From: Whitmania pigra
Taxonomy: Eukaryota > Annelida > Clitellata > Hirudinida > Haemopidae
NCBI GenBank assembly: GCA_021613335.1
Contig: JAJTWR010000431.1
Span: forward strand, 434,001-498,000
Length of the DNA: 64,000 bases
Reading direction: 5' to 3'
The translations under genes were made by a program, and so were the position numbers. How positions within the stretch are numbered: position 1 is the first letter of the stretch; every line of letters begins with the position of its first letter. The notes beneath the pieces are model-generated. The model did no database searches. It worked only from the letters and a program-made list of their open reading frames with translations, and was not told the origin of the DNA. This document shows, in pieces, positions 25,696 to 33,666 of the stretch.

Positions 25696-27039
25696 TTAGT
25701 AGTGGAGTTGTAAAGTATACAGTTCGGGATCCAGCGTGGAAGCCTTGATGTCGGTTCCTTCATGGGAAGACACTACTCCATACCAACTTTGAGTCTTCTC
25801 TGGAGTTCCAGTAAGTGATGTATAGGATGTCCAAGTTGCTCCGGAGTCTGAGGAGATATAGAGTCCGCCCAGGTTGGCGACGAGAGCAAGCCTCACGCCC
25901 TGCGCAGAAGAAGCTACTCCTCTCCACGCTGTCTCAGTTGACGGAACTTCTGCACCCACCGAACGACTCCTCCAAGTACCTCCAAAATCCGTGGAGGTAA
26001 ATATGCCACCCCCTGCATTCACTGCGATGAGTTTCGAACCGTCCGAAGACGAGGCGACGGAAGACCACAGAAGGTCGCCAGACGCAGCCCCCGTGGGCGG
26101 CGAACTGCTTTTCCACGTTGCTCCGGAATCTGAGGAAATATAGAGTTTTCCACCACTTACTCCGGCGAGCAACCGACTACCGTCGGAAGATGAAGCAACC
26201 GCTCTCCATTTGAGATTTCCCGACGCATCACCGGTTAAGGGAGTAATATCCGCCCAATTTTGTCCAGAGTTATTGCTTCGAAAAATGTGTCCTTGGTCAA
26301 CAAGGGCGACGACTTTACTCCCATCGGCTGACACTGCTAAGGCAACCCAGTTCTGGTTTCCGGAGGCTGCGCCAGTAGCAGGGGAGACATCCTTCCAGTT
26401 GACCCCAGAATCATAGGATGCATAGATATGCCCATCGCTCACAACTGTGAAAAGGATGTTGCCATTGGACGATGAAGTTAAACCTGAAAAATTTAGACCT
26501 ACATCGACATATCTAACACTTTTTGAAGGGTCCAGAGAATCGGGGAGCTCCTTATACTTAAAGTCACTCAATCCATTCGTACGGTCTGTCCAATTAATGC
26601 CATAGTCAGTCGAAGTATAGATTCCCGATCTTGCGGCTACGACGACAACCTTTCTACCGTCTGATGATTGGGCTACGTAAACTCTTGGGGGTATCGAGGG
26701 GCTGTGAAGAATATTTGTCGGTATAGCCGGAAGCTTAGCCCAGGTTGCGCTTTTCACCGGACCTACTTCTTGAGGACCATTCGGTACATTCTCTTTTGGT
26801 ACATGAGTGTTTCCTCCAGGGTTATCAGGTGAATCCGGGTTGTCCTGCTGTCCACCCCAACAACCCAGACAAGCGAAGCAGACGAAGAACCCGAACGAAA
26901 TAATGAACCGTCGGTTTCTTTGATCCGCTGAACCTTGCCAGTTGCTTTGCGAAACTGCTCTCGAGCGAATATTCTGACTTTTTTGTGCGATCTTCATCTC
27001 GGACTCTTTTGTCGAGCATTCGTGAGGTGATTCGGTCAC
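25696..27039 (-). CDS. Lipoprotein with Asp-box (BNR) repeats
   Basis: 447 residues from a GTG with AGGA nine bases upstream; ATG at 26997 is an alternative. A hydrophobic segment RFIISFGFFVCFACLGC ends in a probable lipid-modified Cys60, though the 45-residue leader before it is long. After a Pro/Asn linker come about six repeats with the Asp-box S-x-D-x-G-x-x-W, for example YISSDSGATWKS, FTSTDFGGTWRS and YASYDSGVNWKD. They alternate with SSDGSK strands, the pattern of a beta-propeller. No sialidase catalytic residues can be assigned. It is A/T-rich like the adjacent gene. It is probably a surface-exposed binding propeller. Confidence 0.72.
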   Translation of the reverse strand: MTESPHECSTKESEMKIAQKSQNIRSRAVSQSNWQGSADQRNRRFIISFGFFVCFACLGCWGGQQDNPDSPDNPGGNTHVPKENVPNGPQEVGPVKSATWAKLPAIPTNILHSPSIPPRVYVAQSSDGRKVVVVAARSGIYTSTDYGINWTDRTNGLSDFKYKELPDSLDPSKSVRYVDVGLNFSGLTSSSNGNILFTVVSDGHIYASYDSGVNWKDVSPATGAASGNQNWVALAVSADGSKVVALVDQGHIFRSNNSGQNWADITPLTGDASGNLKWRAVASSSDGSRLLAGVSGGKLYISSDSGATWKSSSPPTGAASGDLLWSSVASSSDGSKLIAVNAGGGIFTSTDFGGTWRSRSVGAEVPSTETAWRGVASSAQGVRLALVANLGGLYISSDSGATWTSYTSLTGTPEKTQSWYGVVSSHEGTDIKASTLDPELYTLQLHY

Positions 27040-27068
27040 TATTCGATATCCTATATTAACAATATTTT

Positions 27069-27083
27069 TGTAATATTATTACA
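27069..27083. promoter_or_regulatory. 15-bp palindrome, probable operator B
   Basis: TGTAATATTATTACA repeats the half sites of operator A exactly (TGTAAT-N3-ATTACA) and lies 30 bases upstream of the GTG of the Asp-box lipoprotein gene. An overlapping AATATT-N5-AATATT inverted repeat (27061-27077) adds dyad symmetry. The rest of the 214-base gap (27040-27253) is very A/T-rich and holds no gene. Confidence 0.6.
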
Positions 27084-27253
27084 CATAAGACATCATTGAG
27101 TCAAGACCACCCACGATAATATCAATAAAAATGGTAATTTATTATATAGAGGAATTTGGCCTGTGGGGAGCTGGTGGCTTCTCACACCATATTTGAATAC
27201 CTACAACAGCGGGACCAGCAGCAATAGCCGTCTAAGCTTGGCTTGAAGCTACT

Positions 27254-29185
27254 TTAGGCAGCTTTATGCGACTTGGAGATAGCCGCAATAGCATACCAGC
27301 TTGTCCGAAAGCCCTTGAGCTCCCGCAGCCCTGCCGGGTGTCGGCCGAGCGCGGGCGTGAGGGTGACCGGAAGCCCAATGCGCTTGTCGAGCTGCTTTGC
27401 GACTTCCTGCTCCTGTTTCCGGCGCTCTTCGGTTTTCTCGCAGGCAGTCTTCGGTTGCACCCGATTGACGATGACCCGCTCCACCGAGAGGTTGAAACCC
27501 TTGAGCGCTTGGACGAGGCGCTCGGTCGCGGGCACCGCCAATTCTTCGCCGCGGGCGACGACGATAACCCGGCACTCCTGCGGATTGATCAACGCCTGAG
27601 AGAAACGCTCGACGCGAGCGCGCTCGCTCTGCACCCAGGCGAGGAGCGCTTGGGCACCTTTCTCCCGGTAGCGAGAGAAGACTCCTTGCAAAGCGTCGAG
27701 CCAGCCGCGCAGCGTCTGCGCGAGTTGTAGGAGGTGCGGCCCTGCGAGGTCGGTCTTGGGCGTATCCACCACTATCCGTTTGAAGCGTTCTTCCTTCAGC
27801 GCGTCGGCGAGGGCACTCAACGCCGACCAATCCTCGACACCCACCGGCAGGAAGTCGATGAGGTGGCGAACCAAGTCGCGGTCGATGAGCGGAGGCGCGT
27901 TGCGCACTTCCTCTCCAAAGAGCGGGACAACCAACTCTCGGAATTTTTTTCGCTGTGCGAGTTCGTAGCCTTTGAAGTTGAGCTCGCGCGCATAGAGGCC
28001 CTTGGTGCCACGCACCTGGCTCTCCGTATCGGCGACGCGCCCCTGGAGAATGTCGGAGAGCGAGTGGGAAGGATCCGCCGACAAGAGGAGCACCGGCCCT
28101 TCTTTTTCAGTGAGCGTCACCGCCGCCGCAGCGGCGCAGGTCGAGCGCCCGACGCCACCAGCACCCATGAACACAACGAGGCGCGCCGGGGGAATTGCCG
28201 GAGCCGCCACCGGTGGCATCGAGGGCGCACGCACGAGCGCCGGAGGGCTCTCCGTGGGCTGGAACGCGAGCGATCGCGTCTCGGTGCCACTCGCCCAGGT
28301 TTGGGCAAACTTCCGCAGCTCTTCGATACCTTTGGGCCCGCGCTGGTGCCGAGCGAGCAAGGCCACCTGAGGGTGGAGGGTTTGGTATTTGCGGACGTGC
28401 GGAGCTTGGAGCCCTCGGCGATTCGACGCCTCGCGGCTCGGTTGGCCGTCTTCGATGCAATTCACGAGTAGCTCTGACATCGCGATGCCGCGTGCCTGGA
28501 GTTCGCGCACGAGTTCTTTTATCTGGCTCTCAGCGACTGGTTCAGCCGAAGCGACAACGCTCACCGCGAGGCGAACTTGGTCTTTCAGGAAGGCCTGCAC
28601 CGCGTCGAGGCGCTCAATGAGTGCGTTCCCCTCGTTGGCCCGAGGTCCTTTGGGAATTTTTCCCGCCCGAACTCCGCGGAGGAGGTCGACCAATTGCCGC
28701 AGGCGCGTCGGCTGTTCCAAGAAGCGCAAGGTCGTGACCGACGACGGCGCATCGACGATGATCCAATTCCACTCTTCGCTCGCGGAGAGTTCCGCGAGAT
28801 AAAATGCGAGTCCCCACACCTCGGGCCGAACGAGCGCCGCATCGAGCAGGCGACGGACGTCGTCCTCTTGCAGCACGCGCCCCTTCACCGCGAGAGCCTT
28901 GATGCCGCGAGCAAGTTCGCTCACCGACTTTGTGACGAGGGTCGGGTCCACCTCCGCTACCCAGACGCCACCTTTGACGCCTTTGGGAGTCGGGAGCTTC
29001 GACGGCTCAGTTGCGACTTTCCGTTTCAGGACGTCGCCGAGAGCCCCATCTCGTTCGAGGTCTAAGAGGAGGATCTTGGCGTTCGGCTCACTATCGAGAA
29101 CCTGCAAGGCTCGCGCAGCGGAGAGCGTGGTCCGCCCTGCTCCGCCCTTTCCTGTGAAAAGCTGGATTCGTGGCCTATTGTTCAA
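27254..29185 (-). CDS. ArsA/Get3-type tandem ATPase with altered P-loops
   Basis: 643 residues from a TTG start (AGGA seven bases upstream). Two halves each have an ArsA-like P-loop NTPase domain: FTGKGGAGRTTLSAA (residues 10-24) and FMGAGGVGRSTCAAA (about 339-353). The Asp-containing switch segments ILLLDLERDGALGD and VLLLSADPSHSLSDIL follow. In both P-loops the Walker lysine is Arg (R18, R347), and the second half also lacks the deviant signature lysine. ArsA-type proteins drive arsenite export or deliver membrane proteins. No ArsB or ArsR gene lies nearby, so a metal-resistance role is not supported. Confidence 0.75.
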   Translation of the reverse strand: MNNRPRIQLFTGKGGAGRTTLSAARALQVLDSEPNAKILLLDLERDGALGDVLKRKVATEPSKLPTPKGVKGGVWVAEVDPTLVTKSVSELARGIKALAVKGRVLQEDDVRRLLDAALVRPEVWGLAFYLAELSASEEWNWIIVDAPSSVTTLRFLEQPTRLRQLVDLLRGVRAGKIPKGPRANEGNALIERLDAVQAFLKDQVRLAVSVVASAEPVAESQIKELVRELQARGIAMSELLVNCIEDGQPSREASNRRGLQAPHVRKYQTLHPQVALLARHQRGPKGIEELRKFAQTWASGTETRSLAFQPTESPPALVRAPSMPPVAAPAIPPARLVVFMGAGGVGRSTCAAAAAVTLTEKEGPVLLLSADPSHSLSDILQGRVADTESQVRGTKGLYARELNFKGYELAQRKKFRELVVPLFGEEVRNAPPLIDRDLVRHLIDFLPVGVEDWSALSALADALKEERFKRIVVDTPKTDLAGPHLLQLAQTLRGWLDALQGVFSRYREKGAQALLAWVQSERARVERFSQALINPQECRVIVVARGEELAVPATERLVQALKGFNLSVERVIVNRVQPKTACEKTEERRKQEQEVAKQLDKRIGLPVTLTPALGRHPAGLRELKGFRTSWYAIAAISKSHKAA

Positions 29186-29766
29186 ATCCTGATCCTAGCG
29201 AGCTTTTCTCGGGAAGATGGAGCCATAAATTTTATATATTTGTAAAATCCCGAGAATTAGTCAATGACTTCCATAGGGCTTCTCGCTTGAGGAATCCTAC
29301 GAGATTCCACTCCAAAGTGTACTCCGGCGCCTCGCCCGGTTCCTGATTGCAGCACTTGCGGGCGGAATTTCCATCGAAACGGGTCACTTTTTACCCCTGG
29401 GTTGGGCCCCGGGGGCAGCGAGTGGGTCCGCTGAAATGCTGGTAAGAGCCGCATCTTGGCTAGCGCTGGGCTGACTGTCACTGAAAAATTATTCATTGAG
29501 GCTGCTCATTCACTGAACACCTCTACCCGGGGCAAGATTGACCACACTCGTCTCTTCTGACCCACAAAGTAGATGACCATACATCCGTCGTCATACGCGC
29601 TGATTCCCGCACTTGAGTACACTTTGTCGCCCTCGCAGAAGGCGATCGTAAGAATTCCGAAAGTATTCGTGATGAAGCCATAAGCTCCTGATGGCATCTC
29701 ACACTCGCTTGGGATCAAACCACTTTGAGTGAAAAACCAAGGCGCACTCCCCCTGCATATTGGTAC
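29186..29766. other. Gene-poor stretch upstream of the sigma-54 promoter
   Basis: No firm gene is seen. On the minus strand a frame at 29506-29817 encodes a stretch that reads like real protein (MPSGAYGFITNTFGILTIAF, then VIYFVGQKRRVW). Its upstream end overlaps the sigma-54 promoter and it has no good ribosome binding site. It may be the tail of a decayed gene. The first 60 bases are A/T-rich and probably include the promoter of the ArsA-type gene. Confidence 0.3.
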
Positions 29767-29784
29767 TTGGCACGACACGTGCTT
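29767..29784 (+). promoter_or_regulatory. Sigma-54 (-24/-12) promoter
   Basis: TTGGCACGACACGTGCTT matches the sigma-54 consensus YTGGCACG-N4-TTGCW except for one base (GTGC for TTGC). The invariant GG (29769-29770) and GC (29781-29782) are exactly ten bases apart. Transcription would start near 29794, leaving a leader of about 15 bases that is almost entirely the ribosome binding site AGGAGGT of the small gene. A sigma-54 promoter needs an NtrC-type activator. Confidence 0.72.
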
Positions 29785-29808
29785 CTCTTGTGAGCAGGAG
29801 GTGGCCAT

Positions 29809-30030
29809 ATGGCGCACACAAACAAGAAAAACGTGTCCGAAGAAATTTCACCGACAATTGGGGACCTAATCGCTGCAGCGTACGACACCCTAGGGGGTGA
29901 CACCGGTGCTGTCTTGTCTGTTTTATGTTTTGAAGGCATGCATCGATGCATAGGTAGACGCCTTGATTTTGTTGCATCTCGTCGCCCACTGCGCAGCCAC
30001 CAACCAGCCATGCATGTACAAATACTGTAA
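29809..30030 (+). CDS. Small protein of 73 residues, sigma-54-controlled
   Basis: Starts MAHTNKKNVSEEISPTIGDL, continues with a helix-rich segment (LIAAAYDTLGGDTGAVLSVL) and GMHRCIGRRLDFV, then a basic tail. There is no signal peptide or membrane helix. ATG 29809 has a textbook AGGAGGT seven bases (edge to edge six) upstream and a sigma-54 promoter just before that, which together make this a real gene despite its size and isolation. No known domain is recognised. By location it could be a regulator or stress protein, but nothing in the sequence says so. Confidence 0.7.
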   Translation: MAHTNKKNVSEEISPTIGDLIAAAYDTLGGDTGAVLSVLCFEGMHRCIGRRLDFVASRRPLRSHQPAMHVQIL

Positions 30031-30608
30031 TAGGCACTAGTTCAGCCGATGTCTGCTCTGTGTGATGAATAGCTGTGACGTGGTCACACTACTCGGCCTG
30101 CGTCCAAGGGCGTAGATTGGGCGAAATTGCATCCGGCGCTCGGGCCCAAGGTGAGCGACTCACAACAGGGCTCGCCCGAGTGGGGCCTCAACGCTAGGAT
30201 CCCGCCGCACTGGCTCCCAATCATGAAGGGACCGTTATTGAGTGGGCACGGCACCAAGGGCGCTGGGGACATGAGCCCCAGGGTCATCAGCGGCTGGATT
30301 CTTGGAGCCGCCACTTTGCGGACCACTCTTGCGGTACTTTGGGGACCCACTCTGCGTGCGGCGGCCGTGGGACTGCCAGGCGTCCCACGGGATTGCAGCA
30401 GCCCCCGAGCTGCAGACCCCTGAGCTCAACCGGCGATGCGGACCGTCTTCGCGGACGGACTGCTTCTGGAGAGACCGCTTGAACTGAATGGTTCGTGCCA
30501 GGTGAATAGACCGCCTGGTCGCTTGAGAATCGCCGCAAAGCGTCGTGCGCTTTGCGTTGATGCCGATTCACCAAATAGTGAAGGCCCGTCGCTTCGCCAG
30601 AAGATGAA
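30031..30608. other. Non-coding stretch with a perfect palindrome
   Basis: No gene is supported on either strand. The notable element is TGTGACGTGGTCACA at 30074-30088, a perfect TGTGAC-N3-GTCACA dyad 44 bases after the small gene's stop. It could be an operator or a short hairpin with a three-base loop. The remainder is of ordinary G+C content with open frames of random appearance. Confidence 0.4.
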
Positions 30609-30649
30609 GGCCGTGAGACTTTTTGGGCTTCCCCGAAAATCCCACGGCC
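30609..30649 (-). terminator. Long hairpin after tRNA-Pro
   Basis: GGCCGTG (30609-30615) pairs with CACGGCC (30643-30649), and inside it TTTT-T-GGG pairs with CCC-CG-AAAA around CTT. The structure begins five bases beyond the CCA end of tRNA-Pro on the minus strand. It is a likely terminator or processing signal for the tRNA transcript. The following bases are only moderately T-rich. Confidence 0.5.
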
Positions 30650-30654
30650 CTCGA

Positions 30655-30700
30655 TGGTCGGGGCGACTGGATTTGAACCAGCGACCACTTGCACCCCAAG

Positions 30701-30731
<31 letters not shown>
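30655..30731 (-). tRNA. tRNA-Pro(GGG)
   Basis: Seventy-seven bases fold as a complete cloverleaf: acceptor CGGGGCG/CGCCCCG, D-loop with AGCCTGGTAGC, anticodon stem CTTGC/GCAAG with loop TTGGGGT (anticodon GGG, G at 37), T-arm CTGG-TTCAAAT-CCAG, discriminator A and an encoded CCA. The first base C paired with G is typical of bacterial tRNA-Pro. It reads proline codons CCC and CCU. It lies 121 bases downstream of ihfA on the same strand. Confidence 0.96.
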
Positions 30732-30732
<1 letters not shown>

Positions 30733-30811
30733 GAACTACGGGAGCCTTATGCCCGGTTACTCGGGACGCGGTCAAGGAAGACGATTCCTGCTTCACTTTG
30801 GAAGTAAGGCG

Positions 30812-30830
30812 CGAGGAGGATTTCTCCTCG
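30812..30830 (-). terminator. Hairpin downstream of ihfA
   Basis: CGAGGAG and CTCCTCG form a 7-bp stem with a five-base loop, 22 bases beyond the ihfA stop. No T-run follows on the minus strand. It may end the infC-to-ihfA operon or allow read-through into tRNA-Pro. Confidence 0.4.
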
Positions 30831-30852
30831 GCGAACCCGAGCCTGAAAATTT

Positions 30853-31158
30853 TTACTCCGCGAGGGATGCGCCGTCGTCCGGAGCGGCGTTGAGTTGGGC
30901 CTTGAGAAGCTCGCTCGGCACGAAGCGGACAACACGGCGGGCAGTAATTTCCATTCGCTCGCCGCTGTGCGGATTTCGGCCCGCACGCGATCTTTTGAAT
31001 CGAGGCTGGAAGGCGCCAAATCCGGAGACCTTGACTTTCTCTCCGCGCTCTAACGAGGATTTAATCGCGTCGAAAACAAACTCTACGAGGGCGCTCGCTT
31101 CTTTTTTGGAGAAGCCAACCTTCTCATACACACTCTCGACGATGTCGATTTTAGTCAC
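30853..31158 (-). CDS. ihfA: Integration host factor alpha subunit / HU-family DNA-bending protein
   Basis: 101 residues, the IHF-alpha length. It starts MTKIDIVESVYEKVGFSKKE, has VKVSGFGAFQPRFKRSRAGRNP at the tip of the DNA-embracing arm (the Pro in RNP intercalates), and ends RVVRFVPSELLKAQL. IHF bends DNA at sigma-54 promoters, recombination sites and origins. Its position after pheT is the same as in gammaproteobacteria, which supports the alpha assignment over HU. An 81-base gap separates it from pheT. Confidence 0.92.
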   Translation of the reverse strand: MTKIDIVESVYEKVGFSKKEASALVEFVFDAIKSSLERGEKVKVSGFGAFQPRFKRSRAGRNPHSGERMEITARRVVRFVPSELLKAQLNAAPDDGASLAE

Positions 31159-31239
31159 GCGATCAAGGTACCCTCTTTAGTTTGTCTGTCAACAATGGAT
31201 AAATGCTCCTCATGTTGGTCGCCACAACTCCCACATTTG

Positions 31240-33639
31240 CTAACGACGTAGTGCGCCACCGAGTCGTGTAGCCAACTCGGCGACGATGCGACTGTGAAGT
31301 TCAGCAACCTCTTCATCTTTGAGCGTTCGCTCGGGTGAAGCGTATGTCAATGCAAGTGCTAGATTTTTCAGGCCAGCGCCTATTTGTGGACCACGGTACA
31401 CGTCAAAGACGGACACTTCGCGCACGAGAGGACTGCCAACTTCCAGCGCAACAGTACGTACTGAAGCTGCGGTGACATTCTCCTCGACGACAACCGCTAA
31501 ATCTCTTTCAACCACCGGAAATCGCTGTAGTGGTGCAGCTTGTGGGAGCCGAATTGCGCAACGTTGAAGCGCGTCGAGGGATAGTTGAAATACATAAATC
31601 CCCGATGGAGCATCGAGTGCTTTGGCCGCGCGAGGATGCAATTCTCCTACACTACCTAAGAGTTCTAAGCCTTTACGTATCGACGCTGCGGAGCGCGGAG
31701 AATAGATAGCGTTTTCAAGCGGTTCAAAGCTCGCGCCGTGAATGCGCAGCGCCTCAAGAATGCGCTCCACTGCACCTTTGGCATCATAGAAGTCAACCCG
31801 TCCGCCATCTGTCCATTTTCGTTGGCCTTGGCGGTAGCCCCAGAGCGCTCCGGCAATTTCCCGGCGCTCGTCCGCCGGGGTGTCCGCCCCGGGAGACGAC
31901 CAAGTCCGGAAGGTTCGCGCGCTCTCGTAGATACGAATTCCGCGGGCTTGGTGGCGCGCCGCCCGAGCGACCGTCGCCACGAGGCTCGGGACAAGGGAAG
32001 TGCGCATCACCGACTGCTCTTCGGACAAGGGGTTCGCAACACGCAGCACCCCCGCCCCAGCGCCGATGGCGGCCAGTTCCGGCGCGGACACGAAGGCGAA
32101 GCTGACGATTTCGTCGAAGTCGCTGAGCGCTTGGCGCACCGCTGCGTGGAGCCAGGCATCCTGGTCCGGCGGCTCTTCCCGGTGCATGCCCTTCAGCATT
32201 GTCCGTGGAACGGCCTCGTAGCCGTGGATGCGCGCGACCTCTTCCACCAAGTCTTCCTCGATGGTGACGTCGCTGCGGGTGTCGGGCACTTCCCAATCCA
32301 CACCGTTTTCGTCTTCGCCGACGTGGCGAAATCCGAGCGCAGTGAGAATTGTCGCGCGAGTGGCCTTGGGCACATCGATGCCGATGAGCTTCCGAATGGC
32401 GCCCTCGCGCAGACGCACGCGCCGACGCGGACGGTCCTTCGGCACCGTATCGATGCGCCCAGGATTGACGCTGCCGTGGGAGAGTTCGGCGATGAGCGCG
32501 GCCGCGCGGTCGACTACCTCGGGCACTCCCGAGAAGCTCGTCCCGCGCTCGAAGCGGTAGGACGCCTCGGTCTTGAAGCCGTGGCGACGGGCCGAGCGGC
32601 GAACGCTCGCCGGATCAAAGGTGGCGCACTCGAGGAGCACAGTCTTCGTCTCAGGGACGACTTCCGACGAAGCTCCGCCGATGACTCCCGCTAGAGCGAG
32701 CGGCGTGTCGCCGTCGCAGATGAGGAGGTCGTCGGTGTCGAGGGCCAGTTCCTTGCCATCGAGGGCTGTCAGGCGCTCACCCTTTCGCGCTCGACGCACG
32801 TTGATGGAACGTGCTGGTAGACGCGCGCAGTCGAAGCCGTGCAGCGGCTGACCGTATTCGAGCATCACGTAGTTGGTGACGTCGACGACGTTGTTGATGG
32901 AGCGCATGCCCGCAGCCTCTAGGCGGCGCACGAGCCACTGCGGCGAGGGGCCAATCGTGACCCCGCTGATGATTCGCGCGGCGTAGCGCCAGCAGCCGTC
33001 GGCATCGTCGATGCGCACTTGAGCGATGCTCGGAGCCGCTTCGCCTTTTTCAGTCAGCGACACTTGAGGAAAGCGCAGCGGAGTGCCGAGCAGCGTCGCG
33101 AGTTCGCGGGCGATGCCGAGGAGCGAGAGCGCGTCGCCGCGGTTGGGCGTCACGCCGATTTCGAGGACCGTGTCGTCGCGGCCGATGGCGCGGGCGAGGG
33201 TCTCTCCGGGCGCGGTGCCCTTCGGAAGAATGAGCAGCCCATCCGATTCTTTGGCAAGGCCGAGTTCCTTTGGCGAGCAGAGCATCCCCGGGCTCTCGAT
33301 GCCGCGCACGTTGGCTGCGCGCAGCGGCTCGCTTGCCCCCGGCAGCGTCGTGCCCACGGTGGCGAAGGGCACCACATCGCCCTTGGCGAAGTTCTTCGCG
33401 CCGCAGACGATGCGACTCGTGCCCAGGGTGGGCCCGGCGTCGATGGTGACGAGGGCGAGCCGTTCCGCGTTGGGGTGCGGCTCAATCGCTTCGACCTTCG
33501 CGGCGAACACGCCGTTGAAGGCCGCGCCGAGGTCGTGCGTCGCTTCGACTTCGAGACCGGCCATGGTCAAGCGCTCGACGAGGTCCACCCCCGCGGGGAC
33601 CTCCACGTAGCTCTTGAGCCACTCAATTGAGATGCGCAT
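31240..33639 (-). CDS. pheT: Phenylalanyl-tRNA synthetase beta subunit
   Basis: 799 residues, full length. It starts MRISIEWLKSYVEVPAGVDL, with the EMAP/tRNA-binding domain (about 40-150; EPHPNAERLALVTIDAG), the B3/B4 editing domain, B5, and a C-terminal anticodon-binding FDX-ACB domain (FPVVERDLAVVVEE). It forms the alpha2-beta2 enzyme with PheS that charges tRNA-Phe and edits Tyr-tRNA-Phe. It starts 27 bases after pheS. Parts of the 3' third are somewhat lower in G+C than the rest, but the frame is intact. Confidence 0.96.
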   Translation of the reverse strand: MRISIEWLKSYVEVPAGVDLVERLTMAGLEVEATHDLGAAFNGVFAAKVEAIEPHPNAERLALVTIDAGPTLGTSRIVCGAKNFAKGDVVPFATVGTTLPGASEPLRAANVRGIESPGMLCSPKELGLAKESDGLLILPKGTAPGETLARAIGRDDTVLEIGVTPNRGDALSLLGIARELATLLGTPLRFPQVSLTEKGEAAPSIAQVRIDDADGCWRYAARIISGVTIGPSPQWLVRRLEAAGMRSINNVVDVTNYVMLEYGQPLHGFDCARLPARSINVRRARKGERLTALDGKELALDTDDLLICDGDTPLALAGVIGGASSEVVPETKTVLLECATFDPASVRRSARRHGFKTEASYRFERGTSFSGVPEVVDRAAALIAELSHGSVNPGRIDTVPKDRPRRRVRLREGAIRKLIGIDVPKATRATILTALGFRHVGEDENGVDWEVPDTRSDVTIEEDLVEEVARIHGYEAVPRTMLKGMHREEPPDQDAWLHAAVRQALSDFDEIVSFAFVSAPELAAIGAGAGVLRVANPLSEEQSVMRTSLVPSLVATVARAARHQARGIRIYESARTFRTWSSPGADTPADERREIAGALWGYRQGQRKWTDGGRVDFYDAKGAVERILEALRIHGASFEPLENAIYSPRSAASIRKGLELLGSVGELHPRAAKALDAPSGIYVFQLSLDALQRCAIRLPQAAPLQRFPVVERDLAVVVEENVTAASVRTVALEVGSPLVREVSVFDVYRGPQIGAGLKNLALALTYASPERTLKDEEVAELHSRIVAELATRLGGALRR

Positions 33640-33666
33640 CGCTAGGCTCCTCCCGAGAATTCGGGG

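Noticed and set aside
27131..27146. GGTAATTTATTATA as a third copy of the TGTAAT-N3-ATTACA operator
   Set aside because: Both half sites are degraded and it is not upstream of a start codon.
27170..27190. TTGGCCTGTGGGGAGCTGG as a second sigma-54 promoter
   Set aside because: GG and GC are correctly spaced, but the rest departs from consensus and it points into the 3' end of the ArsA-type gene on the wrong strand.
29699..30037. Minus-strand frame beginning MPITVFVHAWLVGGC, which looks like a signal peptide
   Set aside because: It has no ribosome binding site and lies opposite the small gene that has a strong one plus a sigma-54 promoter.
30074..30088. TGTGA...TCACA as a CRP-binding site
   Set aside because: The centre is five bases instead of the six needed for a standard CRP site, and no promoter is adjacent; kept only as an unassigned palindrome.
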